Shown piece after piece: positions 38,778-52,000 of a stretch of 64,000 nt of DNA (positions are counted from its first letter, which is position 1; each line of letters starts with the position of its first letter). The notes below the pieces were generated by a model. It did no database searches. It had not been told where the DNA came from and saw only the letters and a list, made by a program, of their open reading frames with translations. Both the position numbers and the translations under genes were made by a program. The DNA is from Yoonia maritima (lineage in GTDB: Bacteria; Pseudomonadota; Alphaproteobacteria; Rhodobacterales; Rhodobacteraceae): positions 1 to 64,000 of the forward strand of contig NZ_PVTP01000014.1 in assembly GCF_003003285.1 (NCBI RefSeq), read 5' to 3'.

Positions 38778-39684
38778 TTTTGTCCAACTCAAAATGTGTG
38801 GTCTGATAGATCTGGTTGATCCAATTACCATATAAGAGATGCGCGTGACTTTTCCACCGATTGAGTGGCTGTTTCGTTGGGTCATCATCGGGGTAATAGT
38901 TCAAAGGCACGGTAATGGCGGTACCTGCTTCGACATCCCGATCATATTCTTGCTTTAATGTGCCGCTGTCGTATTCATAGTGGTTAAAAATATAAAGCGC
39001 GCGATGCGCAGGATCTTCAACCAAACAGGGGCCGGCCTCATCGCTGGTAATCAGCGTCTTTAACCCGTTCGCTGCATCGATTTCATCTTGGCGCATTTCG
39101 GTCCAACGACTTACTGGAATGACGCAATCATCCGAGAACCCCATGAGATAAGGTGACGCGCTATCAATTAGGTGATGGCGGTAGCAACCAAATAGCTTTT
39201 CGTCGAGAATATGCTTTTGTACTCCGTGGAAGTAGTTGATCATCGCCATCCCCCCCCAACAAACGCCAAAGGTAGAATGCACATTGGTCTGTGTCCATTC
39301 GAACACCTGCTTGAGTTCATCCCAATAGGTCACATCCGTGAATGGTAGATGCTCAATCGGGGCGCCGGTGATGATCAAGCCGTCAAATTTTTGATCGGTG
39401 ACCTCGCTGAACGGCACATAGAATTCTGCCATGTGCTCGGCTGCGGTGTTTTTCGTCTGGTGCTCGGACATCCGGATCAGTGTCAGCTCAATCTGAAGTG
39501 GGGTTGCCCCAATTAGTCGGGCAAACTGATTTTCGGTCTGAATTTTCTTGGGCATCAGGTTCAACAATGCGATCCGCAGCGGGCGGATATCCTGACGAGC
39601 GGCCTGTTCTTCGCCCATGACGCTCACACCTTCGCGTGACAAAACGTCAAAGGCGGGCAGGGCGGAAGGCAGTTTGATTGGCAT
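38758..39684 (-). CDS. metAA: Homoserine O-acetyltransferase (MetA family, acetyl-CoA type)
   Basis: MetA activates homoserine for methionine synthesis. Catalytic residues are visible: Cys142 in [15 protein letters not shown], and His235 with Glu237 in FNHYEYDSG. Residue 111 is glutamate ([10 protein letters not shown]). In this family Glu111 goes with acetyl-CoA and Gly111 (as in E. coli) with succinyl-CoA, so the product should be O-acetylhomoserine. The length of 308 residues is normal. It follows a P-loop protein gene by 41 bases and overlaps the next gene. Confidence 0.93.
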   Translation of the reverse strand: MPIKLPSALPAFDVLSREGVSVMGEEQAARQDIRPLRIALLNLMPKKIQTENQFARLIGATPLQIELTLIRMSEHQTKNTAAEHMAEFYVPFSEVTDQKFDGLIITGAPIEHLPFTDVTYWDELKQVFEWTQTNVHSTFGVCWGGMAMINYFHGVQKHILDEKLFGCYRHHLIDSASPYLMGFSDDCVIPVSRWTEMRQDEIDAANGLKTLITSDEAGPCLVEDPAHRALYIFNHYEYDSGTLKQEYDRDVEAGTAITVPLNYYPDDDPTKQPLNRWKSHAHLLYGNWINQIYQTTHFELDKIGTQNA

Positions 39685-39725
39685 AGTATTCGTCCTAAAG
39701 CAGCAGGGATTAAGAAATATGGTTC

Positions 39726-40589
39726 TTACCCGCGCATCTCAAGTGCGTCAGCGATCATGCCAACAAAGCCCTCCGATTCTTTGACCGATGCGACTGCATC
39801 CATCGGTACCGTAATGCCCCAGCGTTCTGCCATGGCGCGATAGCGCGGCTGACGGTGCGCGAGCGCCTTTGCAAAGGCCCAGCGGATAAAGTCATCTGGG
39901 TTTACCTTGTCAGGGGCAACGTTAAATTCCACCAGATATGCGTTCCATGTGTTCAGTAAGAAAACAGGATCATAGGACATTGGTTTCGGTTCGCGATCAA
40001 AGCGGCGCACGAGTTCGGCCGTATGCGCGTCAGAACCTTCGATCCAAACGATCAGCGTTTTTGAAGCCAGATCTGTCATGATCGGATCGTTAGGGTTATT
40101 GGCATCAACCCATTCACAAATCGATCCACCTGTATCGCAGATGAAATGTGGATACTGGTAAAGGTCGTGCGATCGTTCAATGAAATGCCCGGTATCATGT
40201 AATGCGGCGACTTCGGCCTGCTGGAATTGGTCTTGGCGTCGGGTATATTCATCCCAAGGCAATCCGCCTTGATCAGGGTCGCCGGGTTTACCCAAATACG
40301 AAGACATCGGTTTCAGATCGTTGAACGAGATGTTTGACCCGATATAAATGCTGTCAGAGCGCAGAAGATCGCGCAGAAATGGCACCTTCATTGCTTCGCG
40401 TTTGGCGTTATCCGCAATCAGTTCGCCCATGTAGCGCGTACCGATCCGATAATCGATGGAATAGTGAAACCAATCACCCTGTTCGCGCAGCATGGAAGAC
40501 AGATACGTCTTGCCCAAGCCTGACATAGCAAACAGTAAAACACGTTTTTGCGGCGCGGCGCGCCACTCGGATGCGGAACTATAAATCAT
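39726..40589 (-). CDS. Conserved P-loop ATPase/kinase-like protein of unknown function
   Basis: A 287-residue cytoplasmic protein with an N-terminal Walker A-like motif ([17 protein letters not shown], residues about 18-34). Other segments are [40 protein letters not shown] and [20 protein letters not shown]. It resembles conserved hypothetical ATPases or small-molecule kinases of Rhodobacteraceae. I do not recognise a defined family. It sits upstream of metA on the same strand and may share its transcript. Confidence 0.7.
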   Translation of the reverse strand: MIYSSASEWRAAPQKRVLLFAMSGLGKTYLSSMLREQGDWFHYSIDYRIGTRYMGELIADNAKREAMKVPFLRDLLRSDSIYIGSNISFNDLKPMSSYLGKPGDPDQGGLPWDEYTRRQDQFQQAEVAALHDTGHFIERSHDLYQYPHFICDTGGSICEWVDANNPNDPIMTDLASKTLIVWIEGSDAHTAELVRRFDREPKPMSYDPVFLLNTWNAYLVEFNVAPDKVNPDDFIRWAFAKALAHRQPRYRAMAERWGITVPMDAVASVKESEGFVGMIADALEMRG

Positions 40590-40721
40590 GAACTCTGGGT
40601 AACGGGATATGTGCTAATCTGCCAGTAATAAATTTACGTCGCTTTTGGGAAACCCCTGCGCTTGTTTAGGAAACGCGCCATGACTAACTGACGTTTAACA
40701 ATATGAAACAAAGGACAAAAT

Positions 40722-41702
40722 ATGCGTGCCGTTATTCATGATACATTCGGTGAACCCGCTGACGTGTTAAAGCCCGCCGACGTTGAGACGCCTGCGCCTG
40801 CAGCGGGCGAATTGTTGATCAAAACGACCCTGTCACCGATCCATAATCATGACCTTTGGACAATCCGTGGCAACTATGGCTACAAACCGGAACTGCCCGG
40901 GGCCATCGGCGGGTCAGAGGCTGTGGGTGTCATCGATGCCGTAGGCGATGGCGTTGATGATGCGATGATCGGCCAGCGTGTGGCAATCGCAGGGGTGCAC
41001 GGCACATGGGCCGAATATTTTGTCGCGCCAGCGGCTGGTGTGTTGCCGTTGCCTGATGTGATTTCAGACAGTCTAGGTGCACAATTGATTGCAATGCCAT
41101 TCAGCGCGATTTCACTTCTCGAAACGTTGAAAGCCACGAAGGGTGATTGGATCATTCAAACCGCTGCTAATGGTGCGGTTGGTAAGATTATGAACGTGTT
41201 GGCCAAGGCGCGTGGGATCAATCTTTTGAACCTCGTGCGCCGTCCTCAGGCCGCACAAGAGCTGGCGGACATGGGTATCGAGAACGTGCTTGTCACAACC
41301 GATGCCGATTGGAAAGAAGCGGCAAGCGCCATCGTCGGCACGTCAGGTGCTGTTTCCGCGATTGATTCTGTTGGTGGTGACCTTGCAAATGACCTAACCG
41401 ACCTCCTCGCGGTTGACGGTGAACTGGTGGTTTTTGGTACAGCAACAGGCGCGCCTCTGACCTTGTCATCGGGCACCTTGATTATGAAGCACATAGCGGT
41501 CAAAGGTTTCTGGGGCTCGCGCGTCAGCGCAGACCTGCCTGAGGAAGACCGCAAGCGCCTTATCACCGAATTGGTGACGCTTGCTGCAACTGGTAAACTT
41601 ACCCTTGCAGATGGCGGTTCATTTGGCTTGGATGCTGTCACCGATGCAATCCAGGCCGCATTGAAGCCGGGTCGTAAGGGTAAGGTAATGATCCAGCCCT
41701 AA
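40722..41702 (+). CDS. Zinc-independent MDR family oxidoreductase (quinone/enoyl reductase-like)
   Basis: A 326-residue medium-chain dehydrogenase/reductase with the GroES-like N terminus (LSPIHNHDLWTIRGNYGYKP; GGSEAVGVIDAVGDGV) and a nucleotide-binding domain with an AANGAVGKIMNVLAKARG loop. The catalytic-zinc cysteine is absent. Best matches by eye are trans-2-enoyl-CoA or quinone reductases, NADPH dependent. It is monocistronic and convergent with mnmA. Confidence 0.85.
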   Translation: MRAVIHDTFGEPADVLKPADVETPAPAAGELLIKTTLSPIHNHDLWTIRGNYGYKPELPGAIGGSEAVGVIDAVGDGVDDAMIGQRVAIAGVHGTWAEYFVAPAAGVLPLPDVISDSLGAQLIAMPFSAISLLETLKATKGDWIIQTAANGAVGKIMNVLAKARGINLLNLVRRPQAAQELADMGIENVLVTTDADWKEAASAIVGTSGAVSAIDSVGGDLANDLTDLLAVDGELVVFGTATGAPLTLSSGTLIMKHIAVKGFWGSRVSADLPEEDRKRLITELVTLAATGKLTLADGGSFGLDAVTDAIQAALKPGRKGKVMIQP

Positions 41703-41708
41703 GTCATC

Positions 41709-41731
41709 GCGCGGCGTATTATGCGCCGCGC
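41709..41731. terminator. Hairpin between convergent oxidoreductase gene and mnmA
   Basis: GCGCGGCG (41709-41716) and CGCCGCGC (41724-41731) form a perfect 8-base-pair stem overlapping the last codons of mnmA. No U-tract follows on either side, so it is at best a weak bidirectional terminator. Confidence 0.45.
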
Positions 41732-42858
41732 CAAATCCAACCACCACCCAAAACACGTGTGCTATCAGGGTCGTAGAATACACAGGCTTGCCCTGGTGAT
41801 ACGCCTTGTTCGGCAACCATCAGTTCCACTTCGGCTTCGGTTTCTGAGATAGGGCGCAATATCGCATCGGTTGGTGGACGCGTTGACCGCACGCGCACCA
41901 TAATATTGCGTTCTTTCATATCGCTGAACTTCTCGTCGCCCAGCCAGTTAATTTCACGTATCGGAACACGTCGGGTAGCCAGCATATCACGCGGGCCGAC
42001 GATGACGTGTTTTTTGTCGACGTCGAGTTTGACCACGTACAGCGGATCGGCCAAGCCACCAATGCCTAAGCCGCGGCGTTGTCCGACAGTATAGTGGATC
42101 ACGCCCTTGTGGGTGCCCAGCACGTTACCGTCCACATCAACGATATCGCCAGCTTCGGCAGAACCGGGGCGCAGTTTTTCGATCAGCTTTGCGTAGTTGC
42201 CATCGGGCACAAAGCAGATGTCTTGGCTGTCGGGTTTGTCCGCGACGCTCAGACCATATTTTGTGGCAAGCGCACGGGTTTCGTCTTTGGATTTCAAGTG
42301 GCCTAGCGGAAACCGCAGATAGTCCAGTTGATCCTGAGTAGTCGAAAACAAGAAATAGCTTTGGTCGCGGTTACCGTCAGCGGCTGAATGCAGTTCTGCT
42401 TTTGTGTCGCCCATTTGACGTTGGATGTAATGACCTGTTGCCATGCAGTCAGCATCTAAGTCTTTGGCGGTTTCCAGCAAGTCTTTGAATTTCACGCGCT
42501 CGTTGCAGCGAATGCATGGCACTGGCGTCGCACCCGCAAGGTAGCTGTCAGCGAATTCATCAATCACAGCCTCGCGGAAAGTGTTTTCGTAATCCAGCAC
42601 ATAATGCGGAAAACCCATTTCTTCTGCGACGCGGCGGGCGTCGTGAATATCGCGGCCAGCGCAGCAGGCACCTTTTTTAGCCAAGGCTGCACCATGATCA
42701 TAAAGCTGCAATGTGACGCCAACCACATCATAGCCTTCTTCGGCCAGTTGCGCCGCCACAACAGAGCTATCGACGCCGCCAGACATGGCAACGACAACAC
42801 GTGTTTGCGCGGGTGGCTTGGCAAAGCCGAGAGAGTTCAACGCCGAATCAAGGGGCAT
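41719..42858 (-). CDS. mnmA: tRNA-specific 2-thiouridylase
   Basis: MnmA makes 2-thiouridine at wobble position 34 of Lys, Glu and Gln tRNAs. The PP-loop [18 protein letters not shown] (SGGVDSS, residues 26-32) and the two catalytic cysteines, in [14 protein letters not shown] and [17 protein letters not shown], are present. The 379-residue length is typical. Confidence 0.96.
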   Translation of the reverse strand: MPLDSALNSLGFAKPPAQTRVVVAMSGGVDSSVVAAQLAEEGYDVVGVTLQLYDHGAALAKKGACCAGRDIHDARRVAEEMGFPHYVLDYENTFREAVIDEFADSYLAGATPVPCIRCNERVKFKDLLETAKDLDADCMATGHYIQRQMGDTKAELHSAADGNRDQSYFLFSTTQDQLDYLRFPLGHLKSKDETRALATKYGLSVADKPDSQDICFVPDGNYAKLIEKLRPGSAEAGDIVDVDGNVLGTHKGVIHYTVGQRRGLGIGGLADPLYVVKLDVDKKHVIVGPRDMLATRRVPIREINWLGDEKFSDMKERNIMVRVRSTRPPTDAILRPISETEAEVELMVAEQGVSPGQACVFYDPDSTRVLGGGWIWRGA

Positions 42859-42988
42859 GGTGCGTCCAATTAGATAGAGTTTGATATGAAATATAGGAAA
42901 ATGCGCCGTACTCTCAAGGGCTGGTTATACGAAGCGTTAAGTCATTTTGCAGATAACCTTGTCCGGGAGTAATCTAAAGGGGTGTGAA

Positions 42989-43267
42989 ATGTATTTACGC
43001 AAAGTTGAAGGACCGAGGTCTGTTACCTTGCCTGATGGATCAGTGATGACACGCGCGGATTTACCAAGCGAGCAGACGAGGCGTTGGGTGGCGTCGCGCA
43101 AGGCGGCTGTTGTTCGGGCCGTCGCCGCGGGATTAATCCTGCGCAAAGAGGCGTTGGAACGGTACGGATTATCAGATGAGGAATTTGCCGAATGGGAGAA
43201 CGCCGTCGCACATCACGGGGAGGGGGCATTGAAGGCGACAGCGTTACAACATTATAGACAACTTTGA
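42989..43267 (+). CDS. sciP: CtrA inhibitor SciP (DUF1153)
   Basis: SciP binds CtrA and blocks its promoter activation in swarmer-type cells. The 92-residue protein matches DUF1153: YLRKVEGPRSVTLPDGSVMT, TRRWVASRKAAVVRAVAAGL and the helix-turn-helix segment LERYGLSDEEFAEWE. ATG 42989 follows AAAGGGG; the frame upstream of it is not supported. It lies 91 bases before ctrA on the same strand, the linkage common in Rhodobacterales. Confidence 0.93.
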   Translation: MYLRKVEGPRSVTLPDGSVMTRADLPSEQTRRWVASRKAAVVRAVAAGLILRKEALERYGLSDEEFAEWENAVAHHGEGALKATALQHYRQL

Positions 43268-43358
43268 GTTGAATTGCTACGGGAGATTATGTGGTAACGG
43301 GTGGTTAACCATTCGGTGTTTAGGTTAACAAGACAAACGATAGAGCGGAGAACCCCAA

Positions 43359-44072
43359 ATGCGTGTCTTGCTGGTCGAGGACGACCCAACAACATCCAAA
43401 AGCATTGAACTGATGCTGACCCATGCGAACCTGAACGTCTACGCGACGGATCTTGGTGAAGAGGGGATCGATCTTGCGAAGCTATATGATTACGATCTGA
43501 TCTTACTTGATCTGAATCTGCCGGATATGAATGGCTATGAGGTATTGCGTCAGCTGCGCCTAAGCCGGATTGATACGCCAATTCTTATCCTGTCGGGCGA
43601 TGATGGTACAGAGAGCAAACTCAAAGGGTTTGGCTTTGGTGCGGATGATTATCTGACGAAACCTTTCCACCGCGAAGAACTTGTTGCACGCATTCATGCG
43701 ATTATTCGACGCTCCAAGGGGCATGCGCAGTCCATCATCAAAACGGGTCGCATTGACGTTAATCTAGATGCCAAAACGGTGAGCGTGGGCGGAAGCACGG
43801 TGCATCTGACAGGCAAGGAATACCAGATGCTCGAGCTTCTGAGTTTGCGTAAAGGGACGACGCTGACAAAAGAGATGTTCCTTAACCATCTTTACGGCGG
43901 GATGGATGAACCTGAACTTAAAATCATCGACGTTTTCATCTGTAAGTTGCGCAAGAAGCTGAGCGAGGCCACCGCAGGTGAAAATTATATCGAAACCGTT
44001 TGGGGGCGTGGTTATGTTCTGCGTGATCCTGAACCGGTTTCACAAGTCGAACCAATAGCGGTGAGCGCGTAA
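43359..44072 (+). CDS. ctrA: Cell-cycle response regulator CtrA
   Basis: This OmpR-type response regulator controls motility, gene-transfer-agent and cell-cycle genes in alphaproteobacteria. The receiver domain carries VLLVEDDP and the phospho-acceptor Asp51 ([17 protein letters not shown]). The winged-helix domain is characteristic of CtrA ([20 protein letters not shown], then LNHLYGG and [11 protein letters not shown]). At 237 residues it is full length. Half-sites TTAACC and GTTAAC lie upstream (43305-43329), but not with canonical spacing. Confidence 0.97.
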   Translation: MRVLLVEDDPTTSKSIELMLTHANLNVYATDLGEEGIDLAKLYDYDLILLDLNLPDMNGYEVLRQLRLSRIDTPILILSGDDGTESKLKGFGFGADDYLTKPFHREELVARIHAIIRRSKGHAQSIIKTGRIDVNLDAKTVSVGGSTVHLTGKEYQMLELLSLRKGTTLTKEMFLNHLYGGMDEPELKIIDVFICKLRKKLSEATAGENYIETVWGRGYVLRDPEPVSQVEPIAVSA

Positions 44073-44149
44073 AACGCGTAGCCGTTTCTAAAGCTCAGGT
44101 TTTATTTCGGCGCTGATAGGCTCTGGACGACAAAGAGCTGGTTGCCTAA

Positions 44150-48435
<4,286 letters not shown>

Positions 48436-48452
48436 CTGTTTTGTTCGCAAAT

Positions 48453-48467
48453 GTTCTCAAAAAGTTC
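48453..48467 (+). promoter_or_regulatory. LexA (SOS) box GTTCTCAAAAAGTTC
   Basis: This is an exact match to the alphaproteobacterial LexA direct repeat GTTC-N7-GTTC. A third GTTC half-site lies at 48443-48446 with six-base spacing. It is located between recG and a 40-residue membrane-protein gene, 58 bases before that ATG, where it would overlap the promoter. Confidence 0.7.
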
Positions 48468-48524
48468 TTTACGGAGGGTTAATTGTGTGAGAACAAAGTA
48501 GAAACAGAACAAAGGAGCAACAGA

Positions 48525-48647
48525 ATGGCTAAGGAAATCAAAGACGTTATTGTCCGGTCCCGTGACACGATTATCTCTGATGCGCTTGGCGTTGTTGCTT
48601 TGATGGTCATGTTGTTTGTCGGATTATCCCTGCCCGGATTAGTCTGA
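48525..48647 (+). CDS. 40-residue single-helix membrane protein, candidate SOS-induced division inhibitor
   Basis: ATG 48525 follows AGGAG at ideal distance. The protein has a charged N terminus (MAKEIKDVIVRSRDTIISDA) and one hydrophobic helix of about 20 residues (LGVVALMVMLFVGLSLPGLV), predicting an inner-membrane protein with its N terminus in the cytoplasm. A LexA box lies upstream and a terminator follows. Caulobacter SidA (29 residues) and DidA are small inner-membrane division inhibitors of the DNA-damage response. The similarity here is in architecture and control only, not demonstrated in sequence. A small stress or envelope protein is the alternative. Confidence 0.7.
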   Translation: MAKEIKDVIVRSRDTIISDALGVVALMVMLFVGLSLPGLV

Positions 48648-48783
48648 CGTGCCTGCGCGACGCGGGTTTGGTTTCCCTCACATTGCACTGTCCCACATAC
48701 GCAATGCTGAATGACCTGCCTGTCTAATATCCTGAACGGGGTTTTGCCTCTCCCGAAGGAAGTTTAACCGAACCCGTGTCGCG

Positions 48784-48829
48784 AAAAACCTGCCGCCGCC
48801 ACTCTGTCCCGGGTGTGCGGCGGTTTTTT
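48784..48829. terminator. Bidirectional terminator between the 40-residue protein gene and the Fe-S scaffold gene
   Basis: GCCGCCGC and GCGGCGG arms flank a loop of about 17 bases, with five A before and six T after. It can serve both the plus-strand small gene and the minus-strand scaffold gene. The rest of the gap 48648-48783 shows no further gene. Confidence 0.75.
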
Positions 48830-49274
48830 ATGCGTCTGTCTTAGAAGCCTCGAGCGCATCAAGCGTTGCATCAAACGCAAGTAGGATTGAAGCGTGGCGG
48901 TTCTTGTAGTCTTTTGCAGGCTGTAGAACCTCAAGATCGTTGAACGGGGCAGCAGGGACCGCACCGTCGTTCTTGAGCATATCAAATAGCTGATCACGTC
49001 CCGCTTTGATCTGCCCGGGTGTTAGGCCAACGATATTTGCCCCAACCACCGCCGCTGCCGCCTGACCAAGCGCGCATGCTTTTACGTCTTGGCCGTAGTC
49101 GGTGATAACCCCGTCGTCTAGTTGGACATCTACCGTCACCGTCGATCCACAAAGTGGTGCGCGTTTCTTTGCGGTTGCTGTCGGCGTATTGAGCCGGGTC
49201 GTTCGTGGCATATCCGCTGCCAACGCCAGAATCCGACCGGAATAGAGTTTGATCATATCTGTTTCTGCTGACAT
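48828..49274 (-). CDS. IscU/NifU-like iron-sulfur cluster scaffold protein
   Basis: A 148-residue IscU-like protein. Two of the three cluster-ligand cysteines are present, Cys42 in RAPLCGSTV and Cys67 in VKACALGQAA. At the third position the sequence reads KNRHASILLAF, with no cysteine, so it may bind clusters differently or act as a chaperone. There are no isc or suf genes beside it. It is divergent from hisI. Confidence 0.8.
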   Translation of the reverse strand: MSAETDMIKLYSGRILALAADMPRTTRLNTPTATAKKRAPLCGSTVTVDVQLDDGVITDYGQDVKACALGQAAAAVVGANIVGLTPGQIKAGRDQLFDMLKNDGAVPAAPFNDLEVLQPAKDYKNRHASILLAFDATLDALEASKTDA

Positions 49275-49341
49275 GGCGTTTGCCCTTCTGAACGGTTCCC
49301 CTTAGATAGTCCGAAGACATTCAGTTGCAAAGGGTTTCACC

Positions 49342-49704
49342 ATGTCATTTGATCCAAACAGTTTGAAATACAATGACGCAGGTCTGATCCCGGCAATTGC
49401 CCGAGACAGCGTTTCAGGTGAAGTGCTGATGATGGCATGGATGAATGCAGAGGCGGTCGTTAAGACATTGGAAACCGGTCGAGTGACCTATTGGTCCCGT
49501 TCGCGCCAAGAGTTCTGGATTAAAGGCGAAACCAGCGGCCACACGCAGGAATTGGTTGCGTTCAAAATTGACTGTGATCGTGATTGCCTGTTGGTCGAGG
49601 TCAAGCAGGTGGGCGCGGCCTGTCACACTGGTCGCCGGACATGTTTCTTTACCACGGTTGTTGATGGTGAAGAAATGGTGACCGAAGCGCCAATGGAGGA
49701 GTAG
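49342..49704 (+). CDS. hisI: Phosphoribosyl-AMP cyclohydrolase
   Basis: This enzyme catalyses the third step of histidine synthesis. The 120-residue single-domain protein has [13 protein letters not shown], the magnesium/zinc sites DCDRDCLL, and [16 protein letters not shown]. It lacks the fused HisE domain seen in enterobacteria. It stands alone, followed by a short hairpin and T-tract. Confidence 0.95.
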   Translation: MSFDPNSLKYNDAGLIPAIARDSVSGEVLMMAWMNAEAVVKTLETGRVTYWSRSRQEFWIKGETSGHTQELVAFKIDCDRDCLLVEVKQVGAACHTGRRTCFFTTVVDGEEMVTEAPMEE

Positions 49705-49709
49705 TTACG

Positions 49710-49731
49710 CGCTCCGCGCGGGAGTATTTTT
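49710..49731 (+). terminator. Short terminator after hisI
   Basis: GCTCC and GGGAG arms enclose a GCGC loop, followed by TATTTTT. The stem is short but the T-run is good. It reaches the 3' end of the convergent gluQ gene. Confidence 0.5.
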
Positions 49732-50569
49732 AGCAAGATGATGGTGGAAGTCCCACAAGGCGACGAATGTCGTCTGGTGTGGCCCCTTCGGCGCGATATT
49801 TTGACAGGGCTTTTGATTTATCTATCTTCGCCAATCGCTTACCGTTGCCATCGGTTATCAATGGGTGGTGGTGATACTGTTGCATTGGCCATCTCATGAT
49901 GCTTTGGAGAAGCACCTGAAATGGTGTCTGTGCCCAAAGATCCATGCCGCGTACGACATGCGTAACGCCTTGCAACGCGTCATCGTGAACGCAAGCGAGA
50001 TGATAGGCCGGGTCGCCCGTGTTTTTTCGGATAAGGACAGTGTCACCAATGTCTGTGAAAAGATGATCAGGGTCGATATCATGCCTAATGGATGCGCCCG
50101 ATGAAAGCTCAGTAAACGTTATCGGCTGATCGAGTTGTTGCAAGGTGGCGCTGATGTTCAGCCTGACCGCATCACCGGGCTGTGCGTCATTCATTGGGCG
50201 GTGCCGACAGGTTCCTGGATAGACGAGCCCTTCGACACCGGGCACAGCCCCAGCATCTTGGATATCACGTCTAGTGCAAGAGCAAGGGAATACCAACTGG
50301 CGCTTTGCCAGTTGTTCAATGACGCGGTTATAGTCGGGGGTGTGATCTGATTGTCGCCGTACAGGCAACGGCCAATCTAACCCCAGCCAGCGCAGATCAT
50401 CATAAATTGCTTGCTCGAACTCGGTGCGGGCGCGGGTGCTGTCGGTGTCTTCAATGCGCAGCAGCGCGGTCCCGCCGAGTTTTGCCGCAATATCCCAAAC
50501 CGTCAGAGCGGAATAGGCATGCCCCAAATGCAATGGACCAGTGGGCGATGGGGCAAACCGCGTGATCAT
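49730..50569 (-). CDS. gluQ: Glutamyl-Q tRNA(Asp) synthetase
   Basis: This truncated glutamyl-tRNA synthetase paralogue attaches glutamate to queuosine in tRNA-Asp. The HIGH-like motif is PSPTGPLHLGHAYSAL, the KMSKS-like motif is GKRLAKIDKSKAL, and the anticodon-binding domain is absent (279 residues). The cysteine-rich zinc region CSCTRRD is present. Its ATG follows the trmFO stop directly. Confidence 0.93.
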   Translation of the reverse strand: MITRFAPSPTGPLHLGHAYSALTVWDIAAKLGGTALLRIEDTDSTRARTEFEQAIYDDLRWLGLDWPLPVRRQSDHTPDYNRVIEQLAKRQLVFPCSCTRRDIQDAGAVPGVEGLVYPGTCRHRPMNDAQPGDAVRLNISATLQQLDQPITFTELSSGASIRHDIDPDHLFTDIGDTVLIRKNTGDPAYHLACVHDDALQGVTHVVRGMDLWAQTPFQVLLQSIMRWPMQQYHHHPLITDGNGKRLAKIDKSKALSKYRAEGATPDDIRRLVGLPPSSC

Positions 50570-51913
50570 TTACACGGTCTGAGCTAGCCACGCCTGCCAA
50601 TCCAACTTGGCGCGATCTGTGTAGCCTTTGTAGCGGTCTTTACGGTTGCGACGCCCATTCTTCGCACCTTCAAGAGCTGGGAACAGGCCAAAATTGACGT
50701 TCATAGGCTGGAATGTCTTCGCTTCTGCGCCGCCCGTAATATGCGTAACCAGCGCGCCCATTGCTGTCGTGTTTGGAACTGCAGGCAGTGTTTTTCCAGT
50801 TAGTTCTGCGACGGCTAGCCGCCCGGCAAGAAGGCCCATAGCAGCGCTTTCTACATAGCCTTCAACGCCTGTAATCTGTCCTGCAAAGCGGATATTCGGG
50901 CGCGAGCGCAGGCGCATTTGTTCATCAAGCAATGTTGGCGAGTTGATGAATGTGTTCCTATGAATACCGCCAAGTCGCGCAAATTCGGCGTTTTCAAGCG
51001 CAGGAATTGTTTTAAAAACAGCCTTTTGTGCGCCGTACTTCATTTTTGTTTGGAACCCGACGATATTGTATAATGTGCCAAGGGCATTGTCGCGACGCAG
51101 CTGAACAACCGCATAAGGTTTGTTCTCTGGATCATTGGCGTTGGTTAGGCCAACAGGTTTCATCGGTCCAAAACGAAGCGTTTCGCGACCACGTTCTGCC
51201 ATTACCTCAATCGGCAAGCAGCCGTCGAAATAGCCGGCGGTTTCGCCTTCTTTGAATTCGGTCTTTTCGGCCGCAAGGAGCGCGTCAATAAAGGCCTCGT
51301 ACTGGTCTTTATTCATCGGGCAATTGAGGTAGGCGGTACGCTCTTCTTCGGTCTCACCTTTATCGTAGCGTGACTGCATCCATGCCACATCCATATTGAT
51401 GCTTTCATGGTAAACAATTGGAGCAATAGCATCAAAGAACGCGAGCGCCTCGGCGCTGGTTTCGGCTTGGATGGCCTTTGCCAAGCTACCCGATGTCAGC
51501 GGCCCGGTCGCGATGATCCAATTGCCGTCGGTAGGTAGGTTGGTGATTTCATCATATGAAATTGAGATGTTCGGATGCGATTTTAGCGCAGCGGTCACGC
51601 TTTCTGCAAATGGGTCACGATCCACGGCCAATGCGCCGCCGGCAGGCAAGCGGTGCTTTTCAGCCGTTTGCATAATCAACCCATTGGCTTGACGCATTTC
51701 CCAGTGCAGCAAACCAACGGCATTTTGTTCGTGATCATCTGACCTGAATGAGTTGGAGCACACCATCTCGCCCAAGTTGCCAGTACGGTGCGCAAAGGTT
51801 TCTACCTTCGGGCGCATTTCGTGAATGACAACCCGTAGCCCTGCGTTTGCAGCCTGCCAAGCGGCCTCTGATCCGGCCATGCCGCCGCCGATGATGTTCA
51901 GTGTATTTTTCAT
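50570..51913 (-). CDS. trmFO: Folate/FAD-dependent tRNA (uracil-54-C5)-methyltransferase
   Basis: TrmFO makes ribothymidine-54 in the T-loop using methylene-tetrahydrofolate. The FAD motif [20 protein letters not shown], the [12 protein letters not shown] region, and the [17 protein letters not shown]-terminal signature are present. ATG 51913 ([10 protein letters not shown]) is chosen; ATG 51922 is possible. About 447 residues is normal. Its stop abuts the gluQ start. Confidence 0.94.
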   Translation of the reverse strand: MKNTLNIIGGGMAGSEAAWQAANAGLRVVIHEMRPKVETFAHRTGNLGEMVCSNSFRSDDHEQNAVGLLHWEMRQANGLIMQTAEKHRLPAGGALAVDRDPFAESVTAALKSHPNISISYDEITNLPTDGNWIIATGPLTSGSLAKAIQAETSAEALAFFDAIAPIVYHESINMDVAWMQSRYDKGETEEERTAYLNCPMNKDQYEAFIDALLAAEKTEFKEGETAGYFDGCLPIEVMAERGRETLRFGPMKPVGLTNANDPENKPYAVVQLRRDNALGTLYNIVGFQTKMKYGAQKAVFKTIPALENAEFARLGGIHRNTFINSPTLLDEQMRLRSRPNIRFAGQITGVEGYVESAAMGLLAGRLAVAELTGKTLPAVPNTTAMGALVTHITGGAEAKTFQPMNVNFGLFPALEGAKNGRRNRKDRYKGYTDRAKLDWQAWLAQTV

Positions 51914-51948
51914 GATTGTCATGTAGAGCGCGACGTCAATAATTAAAA

Positions 51949-51974
51949 GGCCCACAGTAACTAAACTGCGGGCC
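51949..51974 (-). terminator. Terminator of the beta-barrel protein gene
   Basis: GGCCC-A-CAGT and ACTG-C-GGGCC form a stem with one mismatch. On the minus strand it is followed by TTTTAATT, downstream of the outer-membrane protein gene. Confidence 0.65.
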
Positions 51975-52000
51975 CGTTAAAAATGGTAATAATCGCGGAT

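Noticed and set aside
40590..40721. Small gene between the P-loop protein gene and the oxidoreductase gene
   Set aside because: No open frame with a ribosome site and plausible length.
43305..43329. CtrA box upstream of ctrA
   Set aside because: TTAACC and GTTAAC half-sites occur, but the TTAA copies are 20 bases apart, not the 11 of TTAA-N7-TTAA.
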